64,000 nt of DNA from Pseudomonadales bacterium (GTDB lineage Bacteria > Pseudomonadota > Gammaproteobacteria > Pseudomonadales > Halieaceae): NCBI GenBank assembly GCA_024234855.1, contig JACKNN010000004.1, forward strand, positions 124,001 through 188,000. The letters are read 5' to 3'. Made by a program: the position numbers and the translations under genes. The stretch's first letter is position 1; each line of letters begins with the position of its first letter. This document shows positions 41,919 to 51,156 of the stretch, in pieces. Below the pieces are notes generated by a model. It saw nothing but the letters and a program-made list of their open reading frames with translations. It was not told the DNA's origin and made no database searches.

Positions 41919-43001
41919 TTGTCGGTGGTCAGTGCGCTGCCCGCGGCTGCCGCCAGCACCGACTGGTCTCCCAAGCAATACAAACTCACTGCCGGATCCG
42001 CCGTCGCCGATGGCGACAGTTGGGCGCTTACACCCAACTCTGCCGGAAAAATATCGCTGACTTTACCGCTGGACCACCAGGAACTGGATCGGCAGCATCT
42101 GCTGACGCTGGTTATGGAGGGCCCATCGCCGCAGCAATTTACGATTAAATGGGTAACTGAAAACACTCCGGGCCAGCTGCGCCAGATCCAGTTGGCCCCA
42201 CCCATCCAGGGCAGCGTCAGCTACGACCTTGCCGAGGTACCCGGATGGGAGGGCGTGGCCAAAGCAATAGAACTGGAATTTCGTTTCCTCCCCGGCCAGA
42301 AGGTGAGGGTATGGAAGGTCACTCTGGCCAGCCAGACCCTCGATCAGGCCCTGAAAAAATACTGGAATAACTGGGCTGGCGAGCAATTCTGGAGCGCGCC
42401 GGATATCAATTTCATCAAAGGCACCACCTCCGGACAGGGCCCCTTCCCGGTGCCTTTTTTCGCCGGCGCGACCGGATTGGTATTGCTGGCACTCGGTCTG
42501 CTCCATGTTATGCGGCGAACAAAGGGGTTGCTCACCTGGCGCGTCGCCGGTGCTGCCGTTGTGTGCATGTGGATATTCTCCGACGTTTTCTGGCAGCTGC
42601 GGTTGTGGCGCCAGGTGTCCCAGACATGGGACACCTTTGGCGGCAAAACCAGCGCCGAAAAGCTGCAGGCCTCCATCGATGTTCCGGTGGTGCAATTGAC
42701 TGAGGAGGCGAAGCAGCGCATTGATGATGCGGCAGCGCGCGTATTTGTCACCAGCGCCAACGATTATGCCGGCATGCTCTCGGCCTACTATATGTCGCCA
42801 CTGAACACTTACTGGAACCGGGGCGGGCCCGAATTGCCACCTGTCAAGAATCTCCATGGTGGCGACTATATCCTGTGGATTCCGCCCTCGACCGTGAATT
42901 ACGATTCCCAGGCCGGCGTGATTCGGCTTTCGGGGGGCGCTGAAGTGAGAGTGCACAGCGAGTATAACAACGCCATCGGCGCACTGTTCAGGGTGATGTA
43001 A
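41919..43001 (+). CDS. Membrane protein of glycan cluster with unusual start
   Basis: An approximately 360-residue protein with a probable signal peptide, a beta-rich periplasmic domain (KISLTLPLDHQELDRQHLLT, ELEFRFLPGQKVRVWKVTLA), two membrane spans near residue 170-220 (FFAGATGLVLLALGLLHVM, VAGAAVVCMWIFSDVF) and a C-terminal domain (VFVTSANDYAGMLSAYYMSP). Family not recognised. No ATG or GTG precedes the signal peptide. The TTG at 41919 cuts into it, while the open frame upstream reads GRKRRPCLSIIAIFILSVV, a perfect n-region. The real start may be a rare ATA/ATC codon (41832 or 41850) coupled to the glycosyltransferase stop. The gene abuts the next gene directly. Confidence 0.65.
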   Translation: MSVVSALPAAAASTDWSPKQYKLTAGSAVADGDSWALTPNSAGKISLTLPLDHQELDRQHLLTLVMEGPSPQQFTIKWVTENTPGQLRQIQLAPPIQGSVSYDLAEVPGWEGVAKAIELEFRFLPGQKVRVWKVTLASQTLDQALKKYWNNWAGEQFWSAPDINFIKGTTSGQGPFPVPFFAGATGLVLLALGLLHVMRRTKGLLTWRVAGAAVVCMWIFSDVFWQLRLWRQVSQTWDTFGGKTSAEKLQASIDVPVVQLTEEAKQRIDDAAARVFVTSANDYAGMLSAYYMSPLNTYWNRGGPELPPVKNLHGGDYILWIPPSTVNYDSQAGVIRLSGGAEVRVHSEYNNAIGALFRVM

Positions 43002-44414
43002 GTGCTGACGCTGAACCTGTTAGTGGCTCTGGCCGTCACCGTGCTCCCGGCATGGGTCTGGCTGGAACGACTGGTACCCAAAGGGACGACCTGCAGGCGA
43101 CTCCTGATTGCCGGGTACGCACTGCTGCTGGGGATGATTGGCATCACGCTGGTAATGCGTCTGCTCAGCGCCCTGGCAATTCCGTTTTCCCTGGTCAGCA
43201 TCGGGAGCCTGGCAGCACTCGTATGCCTGGCAGGCCTGTTTGCGCCCGCCGGCTGGCGTGCCCCCGCTGCAGCGTTGCCGCCTGTGCAAACAGCCGCGCC
43301 GCCGATGACCGGTGCGCAGCGCGTGATCATCGGTATCTGCCTGGTATTACTCGCGGGCAGGCTGATCGCCCTTGGCATTGAGGTGGGCAGTCGTCCCCTG
43401 TTCGCCTGGGACGCCAAGCAGCACTGGACCAAGCAGGCCAGGGTGTTTTTCGAAATGCGCAGCATCGTGCCCTATGTGCCCCTGAAGGAGTGGCTCGCGG
43501 TCGATGGCCAGGGCGTTTACACCAATATGCACCCGGACTACCCCATAACCACGCCGCTGCTGCAGACCTGGGTTAACGTGGCCCTCGGCCAATGGCACGA
43601 CAGCCTGATGAATCTACCCTGGCTTCTGATCTGGATATCGCTGGGGCTGATCTTCTATGCCCAGGCACGCAGTGCGGCGATCGGCCCTGCGATATCGATC
43701 GCCGCCACCTACATGGTGTTATCGCTGCCTTACCTGAATGTCCACGTGGCGCTGGCCGGATATGCCGACCTGCTGCTGGCCCTGTGCTTTCTCGCCGCCC
43801 TGGCGGCGTTTTATAACTGGAGTCGCAGTCGAAATCCGTGGCAGGGCGCGTTTTGCATCGCCTGTGCCTTGAGTTGCCTGCTGATCAAGAACGAGGGGTT
43901 CTACTGGTTGGCGTCGTTGCTGCCCGGGTTGCTGCTGGCCGGTCTCGGCCTCAAACGGGGCCTGGTAGTGAGCGCAGCGTTGTTGCTGTGCCTGGGCCTG
44001 GTCATCGGGCTGATGCCCCAGGATTGGGCAATTGCCGGCCACAGCCTGCAGGAATTGTCCCTGGGCTACAGACCCGAGGCGTGGCGGCCCATTTACCAGA
44101 GTTTCCTGCAACACGATAACTGGCACTTTCTCGGCTACCTGTTTTTCGTCGCCATGCTGCTGTTAATGTGGCGAGTTCGCCAATTCGGTTCCGACCTCGC
44201 TCCGGTGACGGCGGTCGTGTTGTCTGCGCTGGCGCTCTGCCTGTGCCTCTTCCTGTTTACCCATTACGCCATAGGTGCGGTGCGCCTTACCTCACTCAAC
44301 CGCGTCTGCCTGCAGTTGATGCCCGCAGTGGCCTTCCTGACACTACTGGTATACGCGAAGGTTGCCATGGCCGCGTCCGGCAGCCAGCCCGGTCCGGCGG
44401 TGCCCGCAGGATAA
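43002..44414 (+). CDS. Polytopic GT-C-like membrane protein
   Basis: A 470-residue protein with about 11-12 membrane helices, starting with GTG immediately after the stop of the previous gene. The first large periplasmic loop contains LFAWDAKQHWTKQARVFFEM and NMHPDYPITTPLLQTWVNVA. Asp in such a loop is typical of GT-C glycosyltransferases (ArnT/mannosyltransferase type), and the pattern YADLLLALCFLAALAAFYNW and LIKNEGFYWL supports this. It probably uses a polyprenyl-linked sugar in surface-glycan synthesis together with its two upstream neighbours. Confidence 0.65.
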   Translation: MLTLNLLVALAVTVLPAWVWLERLVPKGTTCRRLLIAGYALLLGMIGITLVMRLLSALAIPFSLVSIGSLAALVCLAGLFAPAGWRAPAAALPPVQTAAPPMTGAQRVIIGICLVLLAGRLIALGIEVGSRPLFAWDAKQHWTKQARVFFEMRSIVPYVPLKEWLAVDGQGVYTNMHPDYPITTPLLQTWVNVALGQWHDSLMNLPWLLIWISLGLIFYAQARSAAIGPAISIAATYMVLSLPYLNVHVALAGYADLLLALCFLAALAAFYNWSRSRNPWQGAFCIACALSCLLIKNEGFYWLASLLPGLLLAGLGLKRGLVVSAALLLCLGLVIGLMPQDWAIAGHSLQELSLGYRPEAWRPIYQSFLQHDNWHFLGYLFFVAMLLLMWRVRQFGSDLAPVTAVVLSALALCLCLFLFTHYAIGAVRLTSLNRVCLQLMPAVAFLTLLVYAKVAMAASGSQPGPAVPAG

Positions 44415-44461
44415 CCGGGCCAGCGTGCGGCAGCGCCTCGGTGCAAGTCTGCGGCGCGCTT

Positions 44462-45517
44462 TCAGGCCTTGCTTTTCAACAGGACTTTTTTCAGGCCGAG
44501 TACCGGTTTCTCGAGATAATGCCATGAAATGCAGGCGAGCCCGATCACGGCAATGCTGGACACAAGCGTGTTGAAATAGGGGGTGTGGCCCGGCAAAACC
44601 TCGGCAACTATTTGCTGTACCGGCCAGGCGTATATATACATGCCGTAGGATATATCGCCGATCTTCCGGTCTGTTGCAATGAACCTCGTGGCGTAGGCAA
44701 GGTAGAAGATGAGGTAGGCCAACGCCGGCGGGAAAGTATAGTCAAACCATGGCTGTCCAAACGAGAGGTAAGCCAGCACCAGCGCGGCCAGTGCCAACCT
44801 CAGGTCGAGGACCACGCTCTTTCGGTTCACGAACAGGAATACACCGATCAGGAAATACAAGGCGGGTCGGGCCCATCGCCCATTAACGCCCAGCAAGGGG
44901 ATACTTGCAAAGAAAAACACCCCCCACAGAAGTATCAGTAGCAGAACAACATTGGAGGCAGTGCGATTAAATCGCAGCAGGAGTGCGCCGACGATGGCCA
45001 GCGCCAGGTAGCACCTCACCTCTACCGTCAGCGTCCACAGCGAACCATTAACGGCGCTGAGGGTATTGTGTTCAAATACCCCGGGCAGCTGCCATTTCAT
45101 TGCGAGAAAAGCAATGGCATTGGACAGGTAGCCGACTGTCCCGGGTGACGACAGATACTCCCGCGTACCCAGGCTCGAGAACACGGGGCCCAGCACAAAC
45201 ACTGTAGCCAGCACACAGACCACCAATGCCGGGAATATCCGCAACACCCGGGACACGCTGTAGTCCAGCACGCCGCGCCGGAGCAGGCTGGCGGTGACAA
45301 GATAGCCGCTGATGGCAAAAAAACCGTTAACCGCGATCTCCCCTATCCAGACCGAACCCTGGAACAACTGGTTGAGCGGGTCGGTAATGCCGGGAACCTT
45401 ATTGATCGCGAAACTGTGGCCGTAGAGTACCAGCCAGGACAACACGATTCGTATCGTGGTGAAGTTGTTATCACGCCGACCGTCATGGTGGGCCAGCGTG
45501 TTGTGGACTTTGCTCAA
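44462..45517 (-). CDS. OafA/YrhL-type membrane acyltransferase
   Basis: An approximately 351-residue acyltransferase-3 family protein with about ten membrane helices. The family motif IRIVLSWLVLYGHSFAINKV has the catalytic His. A conserved R region LLRRGVLDYSVSRVLRIFPA and GSLWTLTVEVRCYLALAI are also present, as is the C-terminal YGMYIYAWPVQQIV. Such enzymes O-acetylate or otherwise acylate surface sugars. I choose a TTG start at 45517 because GGAG sits 6 nt upstream; the frame is open from 45589. It is convergent with the glycan cluster, which suggests a role in decorating the same polysaccharide. Confidence 0.85.
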   Translation of the reverse strand: MSKVHNTLAHHDGRRDNNFTTIRIVLSWLVLYGHSFAINKVPGITDPLNQLFQGSVWIGEIAVNGFFAISGYLVTASLLRRGVLDYSVSRVLRIFPALVVCVLATVFVLGPVFSSLGTREYLSSPGTVGYLSNAIAFLAMKWQLPGVFEHNTLSAVNGSLWTLTVEVRCYLALAIVGALLLRFNRTASNVVLLLILLWGVFFFASIPLLGVNGRWARPALYFLIGVFLFVNRKSVVLDLRLALAALVLAYLSFGQPWFDYTFPPALAYLIFYLAYATRFIATDRKIGDISYGMYIYAWPVQQIVAEVLPGHTPYFNTLVSSIAVIGLACISWHYLEKPVLGLKKVLLKSKA

Positions 45518-45748
45518 CGGCGACTCCGTTTTCCAATCGGCCCATTTTCCCGCGGGCAGCAGACGAGCAGCATTATACTCATGCAACAAGTCGAAGGCCG
45601 GGATTCCTTATGACAAGGCGAAGCCTCGCCCAGGGCGCCACTATGGCATATCCGGACAGAGCCTGAAGAAAAAAACGGTATATTGGGTGGCGGCGGAACA
45701 GGTACATTGCCTGCTCAAGCCACCAGCGACATGCCGGGGATATTGCAG

Positions 45749-46846
45749 ATGACATTAATACGCGCAACATGGCCCGCCGGGCAACTGCTCGAACTGGAGC
45801 ACGACTCCCGCATCCTGCGGGACAACCCGCTGGGGGACCCGCATATCCGCAGGCACCATGTCTGGTTGCCACCACAGTATAACAGCGGCAACCGGCGATT
45901 CCCGGTCATGTACGACCTGGTGGGGTATACCGGCTCGGGCCCGTCGCACACGGCCTGGAGAAACTTTGATGAAAATGTCCCGGAGCGCGTGGCCCGGCTT
46001 ATCCACGCCCGGCGCATGGCGCCGGCCATCCTGGTATTTCCCGACTGCTTTACCGCCCTGGGCGGTAACCAGTACATCAACTCCAGCGCCATCGGCCGCT
46101 ACGCCGACTACCTGACGCGGGAAATTATTCCCTTTGTCGATGGTGAGCTGCGCACCCTGGCCAGCCGTGATGCCAGGGCCTGCTTCGGCAAATCCTCGGG
46201 CGGCTATGGCGCCATCGTGCACGGCATGAAATACCCCAAATACTGGGGGGCCGTGGCCGATCACTCCGGCGATGCCTACTTTGACTTCGTCTACCGCGCC
46301 GACTGGCCCAACACCCTTGATGAACTGGCGAAATACCGCCGCCCCGCGCGCAAGCCGGGCGCCGTCGATGTCGTGAAAGCGACGGCACAGCTCACCCCCG
46401 GGCTGGACGATGGCCGGGTACAACGCTTCCTCGATACATTCTGGCAGAAGGAAAAGCCCGAGGGCAAAGAGATCATGTGCCTGATGAACCTGGCCATGGC
46501 GGCCAGTTACGACCCGGACCCGTCGGCACCGAACGGTTTTCGACTGCCTTTCGACCTGGAGACTGGCGAACTGATTCCCCAGCGCTGGAAGCGTTGGCTG
46601 GCCCACGACCCGATCCACATGGTCGCGAAGTTCCAGGCCAACCTGAAGCGCCTGCGCGGCATTTTTATCGATTGCGGCTGGCGCGACCAGTACCACATTC
46701 ACTACGGCACACGCCTGTTGTCACGGGAACTGGCAAAGTGCGGCATAAAACATGTCTACGAGGAATTCGACGATACCCACTCGGGCATCGATTACCGCAT
46801 GGAGCGCAGCCTGCCGTTTCTGAGCCGGGCGCTGGCCAGGCGCTAG
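45749..46846 (+). CDS. Esterase of the EstD/enterochelin-esterase family
   Basis: A 365-residue alpha/beta-hydrolase of the PF00756 type. The nucleophile elbow is GKSSGGYGAIVHG. The acidic residue probably lies in GIFIDCGWRDQYHIHYG and the His in FDDTHSGIDYRMERSL. The N-terminus (VWLPPQYNSGNRRFPVMYDL, VGYTGSGPSHTAWRNF) is typical of the family. No signal peptide, so cytoplasmic. The ATG at 45749 is chosen; 45731 is possible. Substrate unknown, perhaps an acylated sugar or polyester. Confidence 0.85.
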   Translation: MTLIRATWPAGQLLELEHDSRILRDNPLGDPHIRRHHVWLPPQYNSGNRRFPVMYDLVGYTGSGPSHTAWRNFDENVPERVARLIHARRMAPAILVFPDCFTALGGNQYINSSAIGRYADYLTREIIPFVDGELRTLASRDARACFGKSSGGYGAIVHGMKYPKYWGAVADHSGDAYFDFVYRADWPNTLDELAKYRRPARKPGAVDVVKATAQLTPGLDDGRVQRFLDTFWQKEKPEGKEIMCLMNLAMAASYDPDPSAPNGFRLPFDLETGELIPQRWKRWLAHDPIHMVAKFQANLKRLRGIFIDCGWRDQYHIHYGTRLLSRELAKCGIKHVYEEFDDTHSGIDYRMERSLPFLSRALARR

Positions 46847-46861
46847 TCGCGCGGCGGCCGA

Positions 46862-47605
46862 TCAACCGGGCTCGGCAGCCTGGATCTCGAGTCCCTCGAA
46901 CACCAGGTCCGGCAGGTACTCGCCACCGCGATCGAGCAGCTGCCTGAGGGTCTCGCCCCAGCCGCCGCAAAATACCAGCTGCGCCGGCGCCACCCCGGCG
47001 CGGTCCATCGCCAGGGCGAGGGCGCCCGCCTGCGCCAGGGCGATGCCGTGACGCACCGCCTCTGCCGTGGATGAACCGGGAGTCAGGGCATAGGCGGCCT
47101 CTTCGGCAAAACGCACACGTTCGGTATCGAGCAGCAGTGCGCGCTCCATCAGCGTGGGGCCCGGGATAATGTAGCCGCCCTCGTGGTGACCACTGTCACT
47201 GAGCAGATCAACCGTCAGCGCCGAGCCGGCATCGACCACGCACACCCTGCCCTGTACCCGCCGCCAGGCGGCAAGCATGGCGAGCCAGCGATCCACACCC
47301 ATGCGCTCGGGTTCCCGGTAACTGTTATACACCGGGCCACAGCGCGCTGTGCTCCGGGCAAACCAGGGCTGCACACCCCAGCGGCGGGCCAGCATATCCG
47401 CCAGTGCGTGTTCGGCCTCGGCGCCCGCCACGCTGGCTATCCAGATCTGGTGAACTGCGGGCGCGCTATCGAGCAGCGCATCGCGCGACAGGTCGTCACC
47501 CGGCCGGTAGGTGCCGCGCAGCACCACCCGCCCCTGCGCCAGCAACCGCCACTTGGCGCCGCTGTTGCCCACGTCAAGTTGCAGGCAGCTCGCGGCCAGC
47601 TTCAC
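46862..47605 (-). CDS. coaX: Type III pantothenate kinase
   Basis: A 247-residue CoaX-type kinase, the first step of coenzyme A synthesis. Recognised motifs are LDVGNSGAKWRLL (phosphate binding), GVDRWLAMLAAW (substrate region), VVDAGSALTVDLL and GGYIIPGPTLMERALLLDT. The GTG start at 47605 overlaps the birA stop by 4 nt; the frame is open further upstream inside birA but is not protein-like. The birA-coaX order is conserved in many gammaproteobacteria. Confidence 0.92.
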   Translation of the reverse strand: MKLAASCLQLDVGNSGAKWRLLAQGRVVLRGTYRPGDDLSRDALLDSAPAVHQIWIASVAGAEAEHALADMLARRWGVQPWFARSTARCGPVYNSYREPERMGVDRWLAMLAAWRRVQGRVCVVDAGSALTVDLLSDSGHHEGGYIIPGPTLMERALLLDTERVRFAEEAAYALTPGSSTAEAVRHGIALAQAGALALAMDRAGVAPAQLVFCGGWGETLRQLLDRGGEYLPDLVFEGLEIQAAEPG

Positions 47606-48579
47606 TGTGCGCGCCTCAGGGATATCTCTCCGCCGTAGATGGACTGCACCCCCACGGTCGTTTCCAGCTGTAGCGCGCCGCGATCGTCCACGCCCCGGGC
47701 GATGCCCGCCGTGTCCCCGGCGCCAGTGTGCAACACCACCGGCTCGCCCGCGAAGGCATCCAGCTCCAGCCACTGCTCCCGCCAGGGCGCAAATCCCTGC
47801 TGTTCGAAGCCTGCGAGCAGGGGCAGCAACTCGTTGAGGAGAGCCGCAAGCAGCGTGTTGCGACCGGGGTGGGCACCCGCCCCCAGGGTTTCGATGTCGG
47901 TCCATGCCTGGTCAATCGCCGCCGCCGCGGCGCCCGGCATGGCGACATTCAGCCCCACCCCGACAATCACCTGGCAGGCACCGGCGGCGTCCCCCGTCAT
48001 TTCAAGCAGCACGCCGCCCAGTTTTGCGCCCTGGTATATCACGTCATTGGGCCACTTGAGCTGCACCGGGGGCAGCTTATGGGCGGCGAGTGCCCTCGCC
48101 ACGGCCACCCCCACTGCGAGGCTCAAGCCCTCCAGCGCCGCCGCGCCCTGGTGGAATTCCCACACCACCGAGACGTACAGATTGCGGGCGAAGGGGCTGA
48201 CCCAGGTCCGGCCCCGCCGGCCCCGGCCGGCACTCTGCTGCTCGGCGCTGCACACCAGGCCGGCCGTCGCCCCGGCCCCGGCCTGGCGCATGGCCTCTGC
48301 GTTGGTTGAGTCGACCGTGTCCAGCAGCTGGAGGGATGCCAGCAGGCCCGCCGCCTGCGGGGTGAGCGACGCCCGCACCCGGGCTTCATTCAGCAGGTCG
48401 ATACCACCGGGTATACGGTAGCCCCGGCCCTTCACGGTCTCGATCTCCAGGCCGTAATCCGCCAGCGCATTCAACTGCTTCCATACCGCCGTCCGGCTTA
48501 CACCGAGGGCGTCGGCGAGGGCCTGTCCGGAACAGAAATCGCCACTGGCCAACAGGGGCAGGAGAGTTGTCTTGGGCAT
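47602..48579 (-). CDS. birA: Biotin--protein ligase and biotin operon repressor
   Basis: A 325-residue bifunctional BirA. The N-terminal winged helix (SGQALADALGVSRTAVWKQLNAL) gives DNA binding. The catalytic domain has DSTNAEAMRQ, the biotinyl-AMP loop AGRGRRGRTWVSPFARNLYVS, LKWPNDVIYQGAKLGGVLLE and a C-terminal SH3-like domain. It activates biotin and attaches it to carboxyl carrier protein, and represses the bio genes when biotin is plentiful. Followed directly by coaX. Confidence 0.95.
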   Translation of the reverse strand: MPKTTLLPLLASGDFCSGQALADALGVSRTAVWKQLNALADYGLEIETVKGRGYRIPGGIDLLNEARVRASLTPQAAGLLASLQLLDTVDSTNAEAMRQAGAGATAGLVCSAEQQSAGRGRRGRTWVSPFARNLYVSVVWEFHQGAAALEGLSLAVGVAVARALAAHKLPPVQLKWPNDVIYQGAKLGGVLLEMTGDAAGACQVIVGVGLNVAMPGAAAAAIDQAWTDIETLGAGAHPGRNTLLAALLNELLPLLAGFEQQGFAPWREQWLELDAFAGEPVVLHTGAGDTAGIARGVDDRGALQLETTVGVQSIYGGEISLRRAQ

Positions 48580-48660
48580 GGAAACTGCAGCTCACGGTTC
48601 AAATTGAGGCAGGATGATAGCAAATATGCGTGCCGTACCGCTTGCCTGCCTCAAATATTG

Positions 48661-48686
48661 TTGACAATCATTCTCATTAGCATTAG
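48661..48686 (+). promoter_or_regulatory. Fur box overlapping the bfd promoter
   Basis: The segment 48663-48681 matches 14 of 19 positions of the Fur consensus. It overlaps a -35 TTGACA (48661-48666) that is followed after 17 nt by TAGTGT (48684-48689). Its place 50-70 nt upstream of bfd fits iron-dependent repression, as known for bfd in enterobacteria. Confidence 0.75.
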
Positions 48687-48733
48687 TGTTTGACCTACGC
48701 CGCTTTCTCCCTTTACGAACACCGGATCCGACC

Positions 48734-48940
48734 ATGTACGTCTGCCTCTGCAAAGGTATCACCGACACCCAGATTCGCGCCGCCATCGACGCCGGCGCCA
48801 GCTCCCTGCGCGACCTGCGCAATACCCTGGGCGTGGCCAGCCAGTGCGGCAAGTGCGGCGTGCTGACCCGGGATATCGTGCGGGACTCGCTCGGTGGACT
48901 GGCTGCACAGGGCAGCCCGATGTTCTACGCCGCCGGCTAG
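48734..48940 (+). CDS. bfd: Bacterioferritin-associated ferredoxin
   Basis: A 68-residue BFD-like [2Fe-2S] protein with the four cysteines in CLCKGITD (Cys4, Cys6) and SQCGKCGVL (Cys38, Cys41). It reduces bacterioferritin haem to release stored iron. The start is the ATG at 48734; the upstream in-frame codons lie in the Fur-box promoter. It is followed 159 nt downstream by bfr, its partner. Confidence 0.93.
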   Translation: MYVCLCKGITDTQIRAAIDAGASSLRDLRNTLGVASQCGKCGVLTRDIVRDSLGGLAAQGSPMFYAAG

Positions 48941-49099
48941 CGGCCTGCAAAGACATCCACACGCCGGCGCGGCACGCGCTCCTGATGCACATATTTATAA
49001 ATAAATCAAAGTGTTACGTATCTTCCGCACTATCACTTACATTGACAGACCCGGGCCCGGGGTCCATCATTGCGACACTGCCAGAGAAGGAGTAGCAGC

Positions 49100-49582
49100 A
49101 TGAAAGGCGACCCCAAGGTTATCGAACACCTGAACCGGGTGCTGGGCAACGAGATGATGGCCATCAACCAGTATTTCCTGCATGCCCGCATGTACAAGGA
49201 CTGGGGCCTCAAGGAGCTGGGCGAGCACGAGTACCACGAATCCATCGACGAGATGAAACATGCCGACCGGCTGATCGAGCGCATCCTGTTCCTCGAGGGG
49301 CTGCCCAACCTGCAGGACCTCGGCAAGCTCTACATCGGTGAGAACACCAGGGAAATGCTCGAGTGCGACCTGAAACTGGAGCACAAGGGCCACATCGACC
49401 TCAAGAACGCCATCGCCTACTGCGAATCGGTCGCCGATTTCGCCTCGCGGGAGTTGTTCGTGGATATCCTGGCATCGGAAGAAGAGCACATTGACTGGCT
49501 GGAAACCCAGTTGGGACTGATCGAGAAAGTGGGCCTGCAAAACTACCTGCAGACCGCCATGCAGACGGTCAAGCCTGACTAG
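49100..49582 (+). CDS. bfr: Bacterioferritin
   Basis: A 160-residue bacterioferritin that stores iron in a haem-bearing 24-mer. Ferroxidase residues are visible in GNEMMAINQYFLHARMYKDW (Glu18), HESIDEMKHADRLIERI (Glu51, His54, haem-ligand Met52), LECDLKLEHKG (Glu94) and ASEEEHIDWLETQLGLI (Glu127, His130). Length and start (GGAG before the ATG at 49100) are canonical. It can be read through from bfd or from its own promoter; a TTGACA at 49042 is a candidate -35. Confidence 0.95.
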   Translation: MKGDPKVIEHLNRVLGNEMMAINQYFLHARMYKDWGLKELGEHEYHESIDEMKHADRLIERILFLEGLPNLQDLGKLYIGENTREMLECDLKLEHKGHIDLKNAIAYCESVADFASRELFVDILASEEEHIDWLETQLGLIEKVGLQNYLQTAMQTVKPD

Positions 49583-49588
49583 AGCGCG

Positions 49589-50992
49589 TTACTGGTCGTA
49601 AGACCCCCGCGCCAGGTTTTCAAAGCGGGTGAACTGGCCGATAAACGCCAGCCGACAGATCCCGATAGGGCCATTGCGCTGTTTGCCGATGATGATCTCG
49701 GCCACTCCCTTGTCGGGTGACTCCTCGTTGTACACCTCGTCCCGGTAGATAAACATAATGACGTCGGCGTCCTGCTCGATGGCGCCGGACTCCCGCAGGT
49801 CGGAATTGACCGGGCGCTTGTTGGGGCGATTTTCCAACGATCGATTAAGCTGGGACAGGGCCACCACCGGGCACTGGAATTCCTTGGCGATGGCCTTGAG
49901 GCTGCGGGAGATCTCGGAAATCTCCGCAGTGCGCCCCTCCGATGACCCGGCGATCTGCATCAGCTGCAGGTAGTCCACCATGATCATGCCCAGCTGGCCG
50001 TGCTCGCGGGCCACCCGCCGGGAGCGGCTGCGCACCTCGGTCGGGGTGAGGGCGGCGGTGTCGTCGATGTAAAGGGGCACATCCTTGAGTTTGCTCACCG
50101 CGGTGCTCAGCTTGGGCCAGTCCTCCTGCTCCAGTTTGCCGTTGCGGATCCGGGTCTGGTCGATGCGACCGACGGATGACAGCATCCGGATGATCAGGGA
50201 ATCTGCCGGCATCTCCATGCTGAACACCAGGATGGGACGCTCCTGGTGCAGGATCGCGTGCTCCACGAGGTTCATGGCGAAACTGGTTTTGCCCATGGAT
50301 GGCCGGCCCGCGACGATTACGAGGTCCGATGGCTGCAGACCGGAGGTCATGCCGTCCAGGTCCTTGAAGCCGGTGCTGAGCCCGGTAATGTCACCACCGG
50401 AATTGAACAACTCCTCGATCCGCCCGAGCGCGGCCTGCAGCAGCGGGTTGACCCCCTGCGGGCCGCCGGCCTTGGGGCCCTGCTCGGAGATCTGCATGAT
50501 GCGGCGCTCTGCCTCATCGACCAACTCGTCGGAGGTACGCCCCTCCGGGTTGAAACCGCTCTCGGCGATCTCCTGCGCCGCCTCGATCAGCTTGCGCAGG
50601 CTTGCGCGCTCCCTTACCACCTGGGCATAAGCCCGGATATTGGAGGCGCTGGGCGTGCTCTGTGCCAGCTCGGCCAGGTAAGGCAGGCCGCCGGCGGCAT
50701 CGAGTTCCCCCCGGGCTTCGAGCTTGTCCGCCACGGTGATGACATCGACCGGCTCTGAGGCCTCGGCCAGCTTGGCGATCTGGCGAAAAATCAGGCGGTG
50801 ATCAGGCCGGTAAAAGTCGCTGTCGACCACCGCCTCGGACACCGCATCCCAGGCATCAGCCGACAGCAACAGACCCCCGAGCACGGACTGTTCCGCCTCG
50901 ATCGAGTGGGGCTGCATCTTGATCCGGGCGATATCGCCGTCACCCCGGAAGGGCAGCTCGGCTATATTGCGGGGAAAATCGGGATCGGCCAT
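49589..50992 (-). CDS. dnaB: Replicative DNA helicase
   Basis: A 467-residue hexameric DnaB helicase. N-terminal primase-interaction domain (PHSIEAEQSVLGGLLLSADA), linker, and RecA-like domain with Walker A GRPSMGKTSFAMN, Walker B MIMVDYLQLM and KEFQCPVVALSQLNRSLE. It lies downstream of rplI on the same strand, as in many gammaproteobacteria, and is separated from it by a terminator. Confidence 0.97.
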   Translation of the reverse strand: MADPDFPRNIAELPFRGDGDIARIKMQPHSIEAEQSVLGGLLLSADAWDAVSEAVVDSDFYRPDHRLIFRQIAKLAEASEPVDVITVADKLEARGELDAAGGLPYLAELAQSTPSASNIRAYAQVVRERASLRKLIEAAQEIAESGFNPEGRTSDELVDEAERRIMQISEQGPKAGGPQGVNPLLQAALGRIEELFNSGGDITGLSTGFKDLDGMTSGLQPSDLVIVAGRPSMGKTSFAMNLVEHAILHQERPILVFSMEMPADSLIIRMLSSVGRIDQTRIRNGKLEQEDWPKLSTAVSKLKDVPLYIDDTAALTPTEVRSRSRRVAREHGQLGMIMVDYLQLMQIAGSSEGRTAEISEISRSLKAIAKEFQCPVVALSQLNRSLENRPNKRPVNSDLRESGAIEQDADVIMFIYRDEVYNEESPDKGVAEIIIGKQRNGPIGICRLAFIGQFTRFENLARGSYDQ

Positions 50993-51073
50993 GGTCAGGG
51001 TGATTTATTATGGGGCTGCACAGGGTAACCAAAATAGTGAGTGGGCGCAGCAGGTGAGCGGGAAATTTCGCCA

Positions 51074-51112
51074 ATAAAAAAATACACCGACCGCCGCCGG
51101 CGGAGGGTGTAT
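51074..51112 (-). terminator. Intrinsic terminator of the rpsF-rpsR-rplI operon
   Basis: On the minus strand arms ATACACC and GGTGTAT enclose a GC-rich stem CCGCCGGCGG, followed by a run of seven T. It lies 45 nt after the rplI stop and 82 nt before the dnaB start. Confidence 0.85.
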
Positions 51113-51156
51113 CGATTTATTCCCGGGAGCCCGCCCGCAAGCGGGCAGGTGCTTGC

